NCBI GenBank assembly: GCA_016190375.1 | Contig: JACPQR010000165.1 | Location: 1 to 33,253 of the forward strand | Origin: Deltaproteobacteria bacterium | Lineage (GTDB): Bacteria; Myxococcota_A; Polyangia; JACPQR01 | Reading direction: 5' to 3' | Length of the DNA: 33,253 nt | Part shown: piece after piece, positions 8,035 to 15,458 of the stretch | Layout: each line of letters starts with the position of its first letter | How positions within the stretch are numbered: position 1 is the first letter of the stretch | Notes under the pieces: model-generated | What the model saw: only the letters and a program-made list of their open reading frames with translations | Database searches by the model: none | Told to the model about the DNA's origin: nothing | Program-made: the position numbers and the translations under genes

Positions 8035-9003
8035 TCAGACTTTCGGCGGCCGGGCCGGCAACGTCCGCCGCGCGTCGTGGGCGCGCCGGTCCGAGAGCGT
8101 TTCGTCGTCGCGGCCGCTCGGGTCGACGAGGCTCGCCTCCCGCAGGAGCGACCGCGCGCGCTCGATCTCGTCGGGTACGTCCGCCTCCAACGCCTCACGG
8201 AGCTCCTTGCGGCCGACGTAGATCATGTCCGACAGGCACGCGGCCATCGTGGCGCGCATGGCCGTGGCCGACGAGAATCGGCGCGTCGGCCTCGGCACCA
8301 GCGCCTGGCGTAGGAACGCGTCCAGATCGACGTCGTCCGAAAGCGGAATCAGGGTTCCAGGCGGCGGATGCGAGACCGCGCTGCGCATGGTGATCATCTC
8401 GTACAGGAGCCGTCCGACACCCATCAGATCCGCGGTATCGGAGGCCTGGGCGGGATCGGACGTCTCGACGAAGTGGGTGCAGCCGGACAGGCCGAAGCCA
8501 CCGACCTTCACCTCGCCCTCGACGGTCACGATCACGCGGTGCGGCGCAAGGTCGCCGTGCGTGAGGCCGAGCTCGTGCGCCGCCTCGAGTGCCTCGAGGA
8601 CCTGATGCGCCACGTGCGCCGCGATGGTGTGCGGCAAAGGACCGCGCCCGAGCCGGTCGCGAGCATCGAGCCAGGCGGCGACGTCGACGCCAGCGACGAA
8701 CTCCATGGCCACGTAGAGCTCGGATCCGTCGCGTCCGAGATCGAGGACGGGAACGACCGTCGGCTGTCTCAGCCGCACCGCGAGCTTGGTGTCGCGGACG
8801 AGGACGTCGCGGAAGGTGGGATCGGCGGCGAGCTCGGGGCGAAAGCGCTTGATCGCGACGGGCTTGATGAAGCCTGCCGCGCCGTGGGCCCGGGCGAGGT
8901 CGATCTCCCCTATGGTGCCGACGGCCAGCGGGCAGAGCAGCTCGTACGATCCCTCGGGGAAGGGACCGCGACTCTCGTCCGCCCAGAACAACCGCCCGGT
9001 CAT
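8035..9003 (-). CDS. Degenerate serine/threonine kinase (pseudokinase)
   Basis: 322 aa protein with the Hanks-type kinase fold. It keeps the ATP-anchoring lysine (Lys52 in VAIKRF) and the overall order of motifs. The Gly-rich loop is altered (LAVGTIGEIDLA). The catalytic loop reads HGDLAPHRV (149-157), so HRD Arg becomes Gly150 and the metal-binding Asn becomes Arg156; Asp151 remains. DFG reads GFG (169-171), losing the magnesium-binding Asp. The protein ends in an Arg/Asp-rich tail and has no transmembrane helix. With Asn and DFG-Asp both missing, phosphotransfer is unlikely, and a role as a scaffold or allosteric partner is more probable. The minus-strand gene at 7955 follows it. It is divergent from the acyl-CoA dehydrogenase. 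Confidence 0.85.
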   Translation of the reverse strand: MTGRLFWADESRGPFPEGSYELLCPLAVGTIGEIDLARAHGAAGFIKPVAIKRFRPELAADPTFRDVLVRDTKLAVRLRQPTVVPVLDLGRDGSELYVAMEFVAGVDVAAWLDARDRLGRGPLPHTIAAHVAHQVLEALEAAHELGLTHGDLAPHRVIVTVEGEVKVGGFGLSGCTHFVETSDPAQASDTADLMGVGRLLYEMITMRSAVSHPPPGTLIPLSDDVDLDAFLRQALVPRPTRRFSSATAMRATMAACLSDMIYVGRKELREALEADVPDEIERARSLLREASLVDPSGRDDETLSDRRAHDARRTLPARPPKV

Positions 9004-9050
9004 CGAGATCAGTGTATCCGATCGCTTGCGCCGCTTGGATCATGGTAGTA

Positions 9051-9066
9051 GTGAATGCTCATTCAC
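9051..9066. promoter_or_regulatory. Perfect palindrome, probable TetR-type operator
   Basis: GTGAATGCTCATTCAC is a perfect inverted repeat with 7-base arms and a 2-base centre. It lies in the 82-base gap between the divergent pseudokinase and acyl-CoA dehydrogenase genes, 19 bases before the dehydrogenase ATG. The half-sites TGAATG/CATTCA equal those of the Bacillus FadR operator, a TetR-family repressor site in front of fatty-acid degradation genes, but with a shorter centre here. No regulator gene is in the window. Confidence 0.6.
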
Positions 9067-9085
9067 CGACCGGAGGCGCCCGAGC

Positions 9086-10231
9086 ATGACGGATCCCCAC
9101 TTCACCGAGGAGCACGAGGTCTTTCGCAAGCAGGTCCGTGCCTTCGTGGAGCGCGAGCTGGCGCCGCACGCGGAGGAGTGGGAGCGGGCTCAGATCTTCC
9201 CTGCCGAGGTCTTCCGGAAGATGGGCAGCCTCGGCTTTCTGGGGCCGCACTTTCCCGAGTCGGTCGGGGGAGGCGGTGGCGACTGGTGGCACGCGTGCGT
9301 CGTGGCGGAGGAGCTCCCGCGCTCGCGGTCGGGTGGCCTCACGATGGCGATGCTCGTGCAGTCCTGCATGGCGACACCGGTGATCGCCGACCTCGGAACG
9401 CCCGAGCAGCACGCGGAGTTCCTGACGCCCGCCTTGCGCGGCGAGCGCATCGCCGCGCTGGGGATCTCGGAGCCGGGGGCAGGCAGCGACGTCGCCGGCA
9501 TCCGTACGACCGCGCGCAGGGTCGGCGATGACTTCGTCATCAACGGGCAGAAGACCTTCATAACGAACGGCACGCGCGCGGACTTCGTGACGCTGGCGGT
9601 CAAGACCAACCCCGAGATCGGCTACGGCGGCGTGTCGCTGGTCCTCTTCCCCACCGACGTGAAGGGCTTCCACGTCGGGCGCAAGCTCGCGAAGATCGGC
9701 AACCACGCCTCCGACACCGCGGAGCTCTTCTTCGAGGACTGCCGCGTGCCGGCCCGGTACCTCTTGGGACAGGAGAACCAGGGCTTCTACTACGTGATGC
9801 GGAACTTCCAGGGCGAGCGACTCATAGCCTCCGTCTCCGGAGTCGCCGGGTCTCAGCTCAACCTCGACAAGACGATCGAGTATTGCCGGGAGCGGCAGGC
9901 CTTCGGCCGCCCGATAGTGGGCTTCCAGGTGTGGCGCCACCGCTTCGTCCAGCTCATGACCGAGCTCGAGGCGGCCCGACGCCTCACGTACCACGCGGTC
10001 GACCTGTACGACCGGAAGGTCGAGTGCACGCGCGAGGTCACCATGGCGAAGCTCTTCGTCGGGGACGTGGTCACGCGCTGCGCCGACGAGTGCCTCCAGG
10101 CGCACGGCGGCTGGGGCTACCTCGAGGAGTACGACGTCGCGAGGGCCTGGCGGGACACTCGCCTGTTCACGATCGGTGGCGGCACCAGCGAGATCATGCG
10201 CGAGATCCTGACGAAGCTGTCAGGGTTGTAG
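9086..10231 (+). CDS. Acyl-CoA dehydrogenase (FAD-dependent)
   Basis: 381 aa, the usual length of the family. It oxidises acyl-CoA to trans-2-enoyl-CoA in beta-oxidation or amino-acid breakdown and passes electrons to ETF. ATG 9086 has GGAGG nine bases upstream. Family features are ALGISEPGAGSD (FAD/substrate loop), GQKTFITNG, the AFGRPI segment, QAHGGWGYLEEY and a C-terminal GGGTSEIMREI. In the medium-chain enzymes the catalytic Glu lies in the last motif (YEGT). Here that position is Gly365, while a Glu is present in QGERLIASV (Glu244), the location used by long-chain and isovaleryl-CoA dehydrogenases. It is therefore predicted to be active and of that subgroup. The operator at 9051-9066 suggests repression relieved by an acyl-CoA. 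Exact substrate unknown. Confidence 0.93.
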   Translation: MTDPHFTEEHEVFRKQVRAFVERELAPHAEEWERAQIFPAEVFRKMGSLGFLGPHFPESVGGGGGDWWHACVVAEELPRSRSGGLTMAMLVQSCMATPVIADLGTPEQHAEFLTPALRGERIAALGISEPGAGSDVAGIRTTARRVGDDFVINGQKTFITNGTRADFVTLAVKTNPEIGYGGVSLVLFPTDVKGFHVGRKLAKIGNHASDTAELFFEDCRVPARYLLGQENQGFYYVMRNFQGERLIASVSGVAGSQLNLDKTIEYCRERQAFGRPIVGFQVWRHRFVQLMTELEAARRLTYHAVDLYDRKVECTREVTMAKLFVGDVVTRCADECLQAHGGWGYLEEYDVARAWRDTRLFTIGGGTSEIMREILTKLSGL

Positions 10232-10307
10232 GTCCCTACCGGCACGTCGCGGGCGAGACTAGGTTGTATCCGCCTCGTCGGAGGCAATCCACGCGAGGAG
10301 GAGTTCA

Positions 10308-10814
10308 ATGGCTACCGAAATCCGTCGATCTGCCTCGAACGGCGCCGGCTCCGGCCTGATCGCGGGCGTGATCTTCGGCGTGATGGAGATCGTGGGAGCC
10401 GCAATCATGGGCATGCCCCCTCTCCAGCCGCTCAGGATGTTTGCAAGCGTGCTTCTGGGCGGCGACGCCCTTCGGGAGACCCCGTTGGGGCTCGCTGCCT
10501 TGATAGGGATCGTCGTCCACCTGGTCCTGTCCGCCGCGTTCGGCGTCATCTATGCCTTGCTCAACCGACCGCTGGCGGCGAAGGTGCGGACGAGCTTCAG
10601 CCGTGAGTCGGCCCTGGGACTTCTCTACGGTCTCGTGCTCTGGGTCGTGAATGTCCAGGTCATCGCTCGGTTCGCGTACTCGTGGTTCCTGGAGACGCCG
10701 CAGTTCCTCCAGGCCGTGATGCACGCGGTCTTCTACGGTCTGCCCCTGGCCGTCATGTACGTGGCCGGCGAGCGGCGCATCCATGTCCTGCGGCCGGCCC
10801 CCGGCTCGACCTGA
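10308..10814 (+). CDS. Four-helix integral membrane protein, function unknown
   Basis: 168 aa. ATG 10308 has a strong GAGGAGGAG just upstream. Hydrophobic segments lie at about 14-36, 59-84, 104-122 and 132-152, suggesting four transmembrane helices. The loop between the first two contains MPPLQPLRMFASVLLGGDAL. Short conserved-looking elements are HLVLSAAFGVIYALL and LYGLVLWVVNV. I do not recognise a named family. It is 76 bases downstream of the acyl-CoA dehydrogenase with its own ribosome-binding site. A small GCCTC/GAGGC hairpin (10272-10285) lies between them, so co-transcription is uncertain. Confidence 0.75.
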   Translation: MATEIRRSASNGAGSGLIAGVIFGVMEIVGAAIMGMPPLQPLRMFASVLLGGDALRETPLGLAALIGIVVHLVLSAAFGVIYALLNRPLAAKVRTSFSRESALGLLYGLVLWVVNVQVIARFAYSWFLETPQFLQAVMHAVFYGLPLAVMYVAGERRIHVLRPAPGST

Positions 10815-10838
10815 TGGCGTTCTTCTGCCGTGACCTCG

Positions 10839-10873
10839 GAGCGGGGCATGCGCCGAGACCGCGTGCCCCGCTC
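10839..10873. terminator. Strong hairpin, probable bidirectional terminator
   Basis: GAGCGGGGCA (10839-10848) and TGCCCCGCTC (10864-10873) are perfect reverse complements with a 15-base centre that can pair further. It follows the + gene ending at 10814 and precedes the end of the minus-strand PIN remnant (10879), the expected place for a shared terminator. There is no T-run. Confidence 0.5.
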
Positions 10874-10878
10874 TCGAG

Positions 10879-11035
10879 TCATCCCGGAATCAGCGTGAAG
10901 CGCTTCGTCCCGCCTTTCGGCCGATAGATGCGTCAAGTCGTCGCGGTCGACGGTGAAGATCCGGTGAAGCCCCTCGCGATCCGCCACCGTCACGAGGGCC
11001 GCGTCGGCGAGGTCCATCGGGAGGGGCCGACGCTC
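10879..11035 (-). pseudogene. Remnant of a VapC-type PIN-domain toxin (C-terminal part, frameshifted)
   Basis: On the minus strand one frame reads RRPLPMDLADAALVTVADRE then GLHRIFTVDRDDLTH. This is the end of a PIN-domain ribonuclease: MDLADA carries a conserved acidic residue of the active site, and FTVDRDD is the family's last strand. After DLTH the frame goes wrong. Skipping one base gives YRPKGGTKRFTLIPG and then TGA (10879-10881), the normal end of such proteins. The N-terminal half is absent, because sequence above about 11035 no longer resembles PIN and belongs to the start region of the + gene. The piece is thus truncated and frameshifted. No antitoxin gene is adjacent. Confidence 0.75.
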
Positions 11036-11078
11036 CGGCGCTTGACCGGTGCCAGCCGCTGAACCAGGATTGCTCGGC

Positions 11079-11726
11079 GTGGACCGAGCGCGACACAACC
11101 GACGGAGGCTGGTCGCGGCGCCACTCCTGGTCGCGATCTGCGTCCTCGTGACGGCGCCCCTCGCTCCTGCGGACGTGCAGGAGCAGCGCGCGAGGCTGCC
11201 GCCTCCCGCGACGTGCAGCGATCCCGTCGAAGGAACGTGGATGTCGCACAAGTACTATCCTGAGTACGCGGACTGGTACGTCTTCTCGCTGAGGATCCGC
11301 CGCGCGCAAGGCAGCTCGTCCGGGCTCACCGGTGAGATCCAGGCACACGTCTGGAGCGGAGGGCCACGGGACGCCGAGCCGCCCGCGTGCACCGGTTTCG
11401 GGTCGCACTGGACCGTCTTCATGACCGCTCAGGGGACGATCGACGACGGCCGGATCCACTTCTGGGGAACCTCGTGGCGTCCCGAGACGGCCTTCTGCGG
11501 TCGGGCTCCCGTTTCGGGGGAGTACAACCTCGACCACTTCTCGGGGACGATCGATCCGGCCATTCAGGAGTTCCAGTCGGTGAACAACGACGGCGGACGC
11601 TCGGTCAACGACCCGACGGTCTTCCGCCGCGTGGGATGCTTCGATCCCCCCGCTGCTCCGCACGTCAAGGTCGCTCCCCCGCCTTTCTATCCCCGCAGCA
11701 ACTCGGGTGGGTGCGGATGGTGGTAG
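11079..11726 (+). CDS. Secreted protein of unknown function
   Basis: 215 aa from GTG 11079, chosen because it gives a short basic n-region (MDRARHNRRR), a hydrophobic core and a plausible cleavage site in the APADVQ region. AGGA lies about ten bases upstream. A longer start at GTG 11049 is possible. The mature part is rich in Trp, Gly and aromatic residues (SHKYYPEYADWYVFSLRIRR, HFWGTSWRPE) and probably beta-rich. It contains several Cys, and the end is Pro-rich with a terminal GGCGWW. I do not recognise a family. It precedes the DUF58 gene by 24 bases and may be the first gene of that operon. Confidence 0.7.
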   Translation: MDRARHNRRRLVAAPLLVAICVLVTAPLAPADVQEQRARLPPPATCSDPVEGTWMSHKYYPEYADWYVFSLRIRRAQGSSSGLTGEIQAHVWSGGPRDAEPPACTGFGSHWTVFMTAQGTIDDGRIHFWGTSWRPETAFCGRAPVSGEYNLDHFSGTIDPAIQEFQSVNNDGGRSVNDPTVFRRVGCFDPPAAPHVKVAPPPFYPRSNSGGCGWW

Positions 11727-11750
11727 AAACCCGCTAGCGAGAGCGAGGTC

Positions 11751-13067
11751 ATGCGCCGCCTTTTCGACCGAGTGCGCCGCTACGGTCGCACAGCCCGCGA
11801 GATCTTCCCGCTGACGGTCCTCGGGGCCCTTGCGGTGGGCGGCTCCCTGTTCGCCCTGCTTCGCTACGGCGTCGGTCGCATCGACCTCGTGTTGCTCGTC
11901 GTCGGCGCAGTGGGCCTGTCGCTGGGCGCCCTGGCGGTCCTCGTCGTCACGCTGGCGGCCCTGATCCTCTGGGCGAAGCTCCGGAAGATGCCGGCGGGCG
12001 AGCCCTTGCACGTCGAGTGTGGATTCGCGGTGTCGACGGGGTTCGCGCTACCAAGGCTCTGGTACCTGCCGTTCATCAGGGTGTCTTGGACCTGGCTCGA
12101 TCCCGCCGCCACCGTCAGGCCCAAACGCGTTCGCTCGAGGGCCCAGGAGGAGATCGTTCCGACCCGCAGAGGGCTCTCGGACGCGATCGTGCGGCGCGTG
12201 GAGGTAGGTGACGCGTTTGGCCTCGCGGCCATCGCGTTCCGCGCCACGCAGGAGCGGGCCGTCCGGTTCGTCCCCTCGGTCGGCGCGCTCCGCCAGATGC
12301 ACGTCGTCCGGAGCATCGCGGGAGGAGAGGATCTGTCCCACCCCGACGGACCGCCCGAGGGGGAGCGCATCGACATGCGCCACTACGTCCCCGGCGATCC
12401 GATCAAGTACGTCCTGTGGAAGGTCTTCGCGAAGTCGAGGCAGCTCATCGTTCGGACGCCGGAGCGTGCCATCAGCCCCGTGCGCCAGACCGTCGCCTAT
12501 CTCGTCGCGGGCGAAGCAGACGAGCCGGCCGCTGGGGCCGCGCGCGTGGCCGTCGAGGGCGGCGCTCTCGGGCGCGAATGGGTGCTCGGCACCGACGGGA
12601 CCGAGGCGCGGGCGAAGTCCCTGCCCATCGCGATGGAGATCCTGGCGCGGTCATCGCGGACCCAGCCCGAGCAGGCAGGCGCCGGGCTCGCGTCGTTTCT
12701 GGCGCGGGCCACCCCGGGCTCGGTCGGTCGGGCGGTCGTCTTCGTTCCGGCCAGACCCGGACCCTGGCTCGAGCGGGTCGTCGCCGTCGCGCGGGGTCGG
12801 GCCGGCGCGAGCCTCCCCGGGTCGAGTGTCGAATTCGTCGTCTGCACCGACGGCATCGCCCGCCAGCCGCGCAAGGCGTGGCTGGCGCGGTTCGCGCTGC
12901 GCCGTCCCGACACGAAGGGGCTCGGTGCGACGGCGCCGGCAGGCGCCGACGAGGTGGCGACGGTGATCAACGCGCTCGGAGCGACCCGATCGAAGGTCCT
13001 GCTCGTGGATAGACTGGCCGGCCGGGTCTGGGCCGAGGGGCACCGACGCGCCCTCGAGGCGGCCTGA
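11751..13067 (+). CDS. DUF58-domain membrane protein
   Basis: 438 aa. Two transmembrane helices occupy about residues 19-80 (IFPLTVLGALAVGG and a long second hydrophobic stretch). The DUF58 core is at about 205-240: MRHYVPGDPIKYVLWKVFAK, corresponding to the family signature of R-Y-x-P-G-D followed by I-x-W-K. Such proteins are nearly always encoded with MoxR ATPases and transglutaminase-like membrane proteins, as here, and are thought to help assemble or activate envelope complexes. The next gene starts three bases after its stop. The C-terminal part resembles a von Willebrand A-like fold by position only; I see no intact metal site. Family assignment is firm, biochemical role unknown. Confidence 0.88.
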   Translation: MRRLFDRVRRYGRTAREIFPLTVLGALAVGGSLFALLRYGVGRIDLVLLVVGAVGLSLGALAVLVVTLAALILWAKLRKMPAGEPLHVECGFAVSTGFALPRLWYLPFIRVSWTWLDPAATVRPKRVRSRAQEEIVPTRRGLSDAIVRRVEVGDAFGLAAIAFRATQERAVRFVPSVGALRQMHVVRSIAGGEDLSHPDGPPEGERIDMRHYVPGDPIKYVLWKVFAKSRQLIVRTPERAISPVRQTVAYLVAGEADEPAAGAARVAVEGGALGREWVLGTDGTEARAKSLPIAMEILARSSRTQPEQAGAGLASFLARATPGSVGRAVVFVPARPGPWLERVVAVARGRAGASLPGSSVEFVVCTDGIARQPRKAWLARFALRRPDTKGLGATAPAGADEVATVINALGATRSKVLLVDRLAGRVWAEGHRRALEAA

Positions 13068-13070
13068 TCG

Positions 13071-15458
13071 ATGGGGGGCCTCCTCACGCGCGCGCGCCAC
13101 CCGCTTCGAGCCCTCGCCATGGCGATGGCCGCGCTGTCGCTCGCCTGGGGCACGACGTCCACAGAGGGGTTGATCGCCGCAATGACGGGTGCGGTCCTGG
13201 GTGTCGTGGCGGGTGAGCTCCTCGCCCGCTCGCGGCTGCGGCTCGTCGTGATCGTCGGAGGGTTCGGGCTCCTCCTGGCGGCGACGTTCGAGATCGCCTC
13301 CTTGTCCCTGACCACGACGTTCCTCCCCTCGCTGATCGGACCGGGCACCGCGATCCGGGCCGCTGGAGTCGCACGCTACGGCGTCCTCGCCCTGTCCGCG
13401 AACGCGGCGCTCAGGGCAGTCCTCGTCCGCAAGCCTGCGGCGTTGGCGCTCGAGCTCGTGTTCATCGCGGCCGCCTTCGCGACGGCGTTCGCGGCGCACC
13501 GCGACGGCGTGATCGCGCGGCCGCTCTGGCTCTCCGACTGGGCGTGGCAGGCCGGGATCGACCCCGCTCAGGTCTTCCTCGCGATCGGCGGGGCGTCGGT
13601 CGTCATCCTGGCGGTGCTGCTCCTCGCGGAGAAGCGCGATGGCCTGTCGTGGTCCTCGCTCGTCGCGCTCCTCGCGCTGGCGCTACTGGCCGTTCTGTGT
13701 CTCAACGTCTCGGGACTGCCCAGGGCCAGCGCGGCGAACGACCTCGGGCTCACCAACGAGCCGTCGGACCAGTCCCCGCACGAGACGCCGCGAGGAAACG
13801 ACGGAGGTCGCGGCCCGAATCGCGTCGATGGCGGCGGGCAGAACCAGCAGGATGGAGGAGGGCAGAGCGGCAGAGACGGTGGCTCCGAGCAGCCGAGCCA
13901 CGCGGACGGAGGAGGGCAGGGCGGGAAAGACGGCGGCATGGACGGCGGTACGCCGCCGCCGCAGATCAGCGACGGGAGCATCGGGCCCGCGCCGCCGCCT
14001 CAGGGCTCTGACGGAGGGCAAGGCCAGGGCGTACCGCCGCCGAGCGAGCGGCTGAGCGAGGACCAGGGGCCATCCAACTCGCCCGCGCCGATGGCGGTCG
14101 TGATCCTCGATGACGACTACTCGCCGCCGTCGCAGGCCTATTACTTCCGCCAGGAGGCGTGGAGCGAGTACAACGGGAAGCGCCTCGTGGCGACGACGCG
14201 CTCCGACGTCGACCTCGACACTCTCGCGGATTTTCCCACCCAGGTCACTCCCGTCCGCGACCCACCCCCCATCGCCGGCCGCACGACGGTGAAGGCGAGG
14301 GTCGCGCTCCTCGTCGAGCACACTCACCCGTTCGCGCTGGAGACGCCGCTCTCGTTCTCGCCCGCGCCGAACCCCAACCCGAACCGCTTCCTTCGCGCGT
14401 ATCGGTTCGAGGCGGCCTCCCAGAAGATCGACTTTCGCTCGCTCCTCGGCCGAAAGGCCGGCGATCCCCGGTGGACCGACGAGATCCGGGCGTACTACAC
14501 CGCCGGCCCCGCGGACCCGCGCTACGCCCAGCTCGCAAGGCAGATCGTGTCCAAGCTCCCACCGCGGCACCGAGACGACCCGTTCGCGAAGGCGCTGGCG
14601 ATCAAGGCATGGCTGGACCACGAGCTCATCTACTCGACCCGCCACCGCCACGCGGGAATGGACGATCCGACGGCCGACTTCCTCTTCGGCAACCGCACCG
14701 GCTACTGCGTTCACTTCGCTCACTCCGCGACGTTCCTCTGGCGCTCGCTCGGGATTCCGACGCGGATCGGCACCGGCTACATGTCGGCGGAGGACAACCG
14801 GCGCGGCGGATCGGCGATCCTCATCCGCGGCGGCGACGCACACGCCTGGCCAGAGCTGCACCTCGAGGGCCTCGGCTGGATCGTCCTCGACGTCCAGGCC
14901 GAGCGCAGCCTCGACCCACCGGGCAGCGCCACGGACGAGGACCTGCAGCGGCTCCTCGGCGAGATGGCGCGCGAACAGCCCCCCGACCCGATGCAGCCGC
15001 CGCGCGATCACGCGCCGCCGTACGCCCACTACGGACGCGACATCGGTCTCGGCGCGCTCGCGCTCATCCTCGCCGCGGCGCTCGTCCTGTACTGCGTCAA
15101 GCTCTACAGGAGGCTCTGTCCCGTGTTCGCGGGCGCGGGGGCGATGCCCGTCGTGGGCTACCGTGCGGCGCTCGACGTGCTCGCGGAGGCCGGCCTGTGC
15201 CGCGAGGAGGGCGAATGCCGGGAGCGGTTCGCCTGGCGAGTGAAGGACACGGTGCCGTCCTTCGGCGAGCTGACACGGATGCACCTCGCGGCGCGCCTCC
15301 GCCGACCCGACATCGATCACGAGCACCGCCCCGAGCTGCGACGGGACGAGTGGCGACGGTGCCTGAAGGCGGTGCGCCGCGAGATCCCGAGGGCCACGAA
15401 GCGCTGGCGGCTTCTCTTGGGCCTTCTCCATCCCCTTTCATTCCTGGAGTCACGATGA
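13071..15458 (+). CDS. Membrane-anchored transglutaminase-like protein (TgpA/DUF3488 type)
   Basis: 795 aa. About six hydrophobic helices lie between residues 10 and 225. They are followed by an unusual Gly/Asp/Gln-rich linker at about 225-345 (DGGGQ-type units), then a periplasmic region with a transglutaminase-like domain. The catalytic triad is visible: Cys546 in GYCVHFAHS, His591 in DAHAWPE and Asp607 in IVLDVQ. A further helix near 660-682 and a cytoplasmic tail end the protein. In this family the domain acts as a cysteine protease or transamidase on envelope proteins. Spacing of three bases upstream and an ATGA overlap with moxR downstream show translational coupling. The low-complexity linker is longer than I would expect for the family. 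Active by residue content; substrate unknown. Confidence 0.9.
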   Translation: MGGLLTRARHPLRALAMAMAALSLAWGTTSTEGLIAAMTGAVLGVVAGELLARSRLRLVVIVGGFGLLLAATFEIASLSLTTTFLPSLIGPGTAIRAAGVARYGVLALSANAALRAVLVRKPAALALELVFIAAAFATAFAAHRDGVIARPLWLSDWAWQAGIDPAQVFLAIGGASVVILAVLLLAEKRDGLSWSSLVALLALALLAVLCLNVSGLPRASAANDLGLTNEPSDQSPHETPRGNDGGRGPNRVDGGGQNQQDGGGQSGRDGGSEQPSHADGGGQGGKDGGMDGGTPPPQISDGSIGPAPPPQGSDGGQGQGVPPPSERLSEDQGPSNSPAPMAVVILDDDYSPPSQAYYFRQEAWSEYNGKRLVATTRSDVDLDTLADFPTQVTPVRDPPPIAGRTTVKARVALLVEHTHPFALETPLSFSPAPNPNPNRFLRAYRFEAASQKIDFRSLLGRKAGDPRWTDEIRAYYTAGPADPRYAQLARQIVSKLPPRHRDDPFAKALAIKAWLDHELIYSTRHRHAGMDDPTADFLFGNRTGYCVHFAHSATFLWRSLGIPTRIGTGYMSAEDNRRGGSAILIRGGDAHAWPELHLEGLGWIVLDVQAERSLDPPGSATDEDLQRLLGEMAREQPPDPMQPPRDHAPPYAHYGRDIGLGALALILAAALVLYCVKLYRRLCPVFAGAGAMPVVGYRAALDVLAEAGLCREEGECRERFAWRVKDTVPSFGELTRMHLAARLRRPDIDHEHRPELRRDEWRRCLKAVRREIPRATKRWRLLLGLLHPLSFLESR
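13795..14050 (+). repeat. Low-complexity Gly/Asp/Gln-coding repeat inside the transglutaminase gene
   Basis: The DNA shows imperfect repeats coding DGGGQ, DGG and GGGQ units between the N-terminal membrane domain and the periplasmic enzyme domain. All units keep the reading frame. It probably forms a flexible hydrophilic spacer and could vary in length between strains. Confidence 0.65.
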
